A DNA stretch of 5,824 nucleotides from Bacillota bacterium (lineage in GTDB: Bacteria; Bacillota; Clostridia; Clostridiales; Clostridiaceae): positions 1 to 5,824 of the forward strand of contig JAJYBA010000106.1 of the NCBI GenBank assembly GCA_021779235.1. Direction: 5' to 3'. The notes beneath the pieces were generated by a model. That model worked only from the letters and a program-made list of their open reading frames with translations, was not told the DNA's origin and ran no database searches. Position 1 is the first letter of the stretch, and each line of letters begins with the position of its first letter. Below are positions 5,665 to 5,824 of the stretch, one piece after another. The position numbers and the translations under genes are program-made.

Positions 5665-5824
5665 TGAACACCTACGGAAGGTATGATGTTACTTTTGAAA
5701 AAGGACTTGGCTGCAAACTTTATGATATAGATGGTAAGGAATATGTGGACTTTGTATCTGGAGTTGCGGTAAATTGTCTAGGACATAGTCACCCGGCTAT
5801 TATAAGTGCATTAAGAGAGCAAAG
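5646..5824 (+). CDS. argD: N-acetylornithine aminotransferase ArgD, first 59 residues (3' end outside window)
   Basis: ArgD is a PLP-dependent class III aminotransferase that converts N-acetylglutamate semialdehyde and glutamate to N-acetylornithine, the fourth step of the pathway. Only the N-terminus is in the window. It shows the family-typical run MNTYGRYDVTFEKG (7-20), then LYDIDGKEYVDF (25-36), and then SGVAVNCLGHSHPAI (38-52). The PLP lysine would lie beyond the window edge. The start ATG lies within argB and overlaps it by 19 nt, with its own AAGGGAG site, so the two genes are co-transcribed and probably translationally coupled. Other class III transaminases look similar, but the argB neighbour makes ArgD the clear choice. 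Confidence 0.95.
   Translation, partial: MSKDCIMNTYGRYDVTFEKGLGCKLYDIDGKEYVDFVSGVAVNCLGHSHPAIISALREQ

Noticed and set aside
5664..5666. Later ATG as the argD start (overlapping the argB stop).
   Set aside because: The ATG at 5646 has a good AAGGGAG site 7 nt upstream, and the later one has none.

Overview
The window is AT-rich and has the look of a Clostridium-type (low-GC Firmicutes) chromosome. The evidence is its codon use, strong purine-rich ribosome binding sites, consensus TATAAT promoter boxes, a bacterial SNF2-family helicase and an ArgR-type operator in front of arginine genes. Nothing in it looks like a phage, an integrative element or a defence island. The genus is an inference from style and protein similarity, not a database result.

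Layout. Positions 1-2135 (+) hold the C-terminal ~710 residues of a SNF2/SWI2 helicase whose beginning lies outside the window. A promoter and a 5' leader that contains a small palindromic repeat then precede a 137-residue acidic protein of unknown function (2253-2666, +), which ends at a clear intrinsic terminator. The convergent gap 2667-2898 also carries a second copy of the palindromic repeat and a separate 17-bp-stem hairpin. A GNAT acetyltransferase follows on the minus strand (2899-3408), with its own promoter overlapped by a 20-bp dyad that looks like an operator. Upstream of it on the same strand is argC (3559-4596, -). argC is transcribed divergently from argB (4771-5664, +) and argD (5646 to the window end, +, cut off).

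How the genes work together. ArgB (N-acetylglutamate kinase), ArgC (N-acetyl-glutamyl-phosphate reductase) and ArgD (N-acetylornithine aminotransferase) catalyse three consecutive steps from N-acetylglutamate to N-acetylornithine. Their shared 174-bp divergent control region contains a perfect ARG-box core (TGAATAATTATTCA) lying across the -35 region of the main argB promoter and next to the argC promoter, so one ArgR/AhrC site could repress both directions. The argB side also carries a 34-bp tandem duplication that copies a TATAAT box and may create a second promoter. The enzymes that supply N-acetylglutamate (argJ or argA) and the later genes are not in the window.

The protein-coding content is ordinary core metabolism and housekeeping. 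The parts most worth a second look are non-coding: the layered arg control region, the GNAT operator-like dyad, and the REP-like repeat pair flanking the unknown gene. I see no convincing new multi-gene system.
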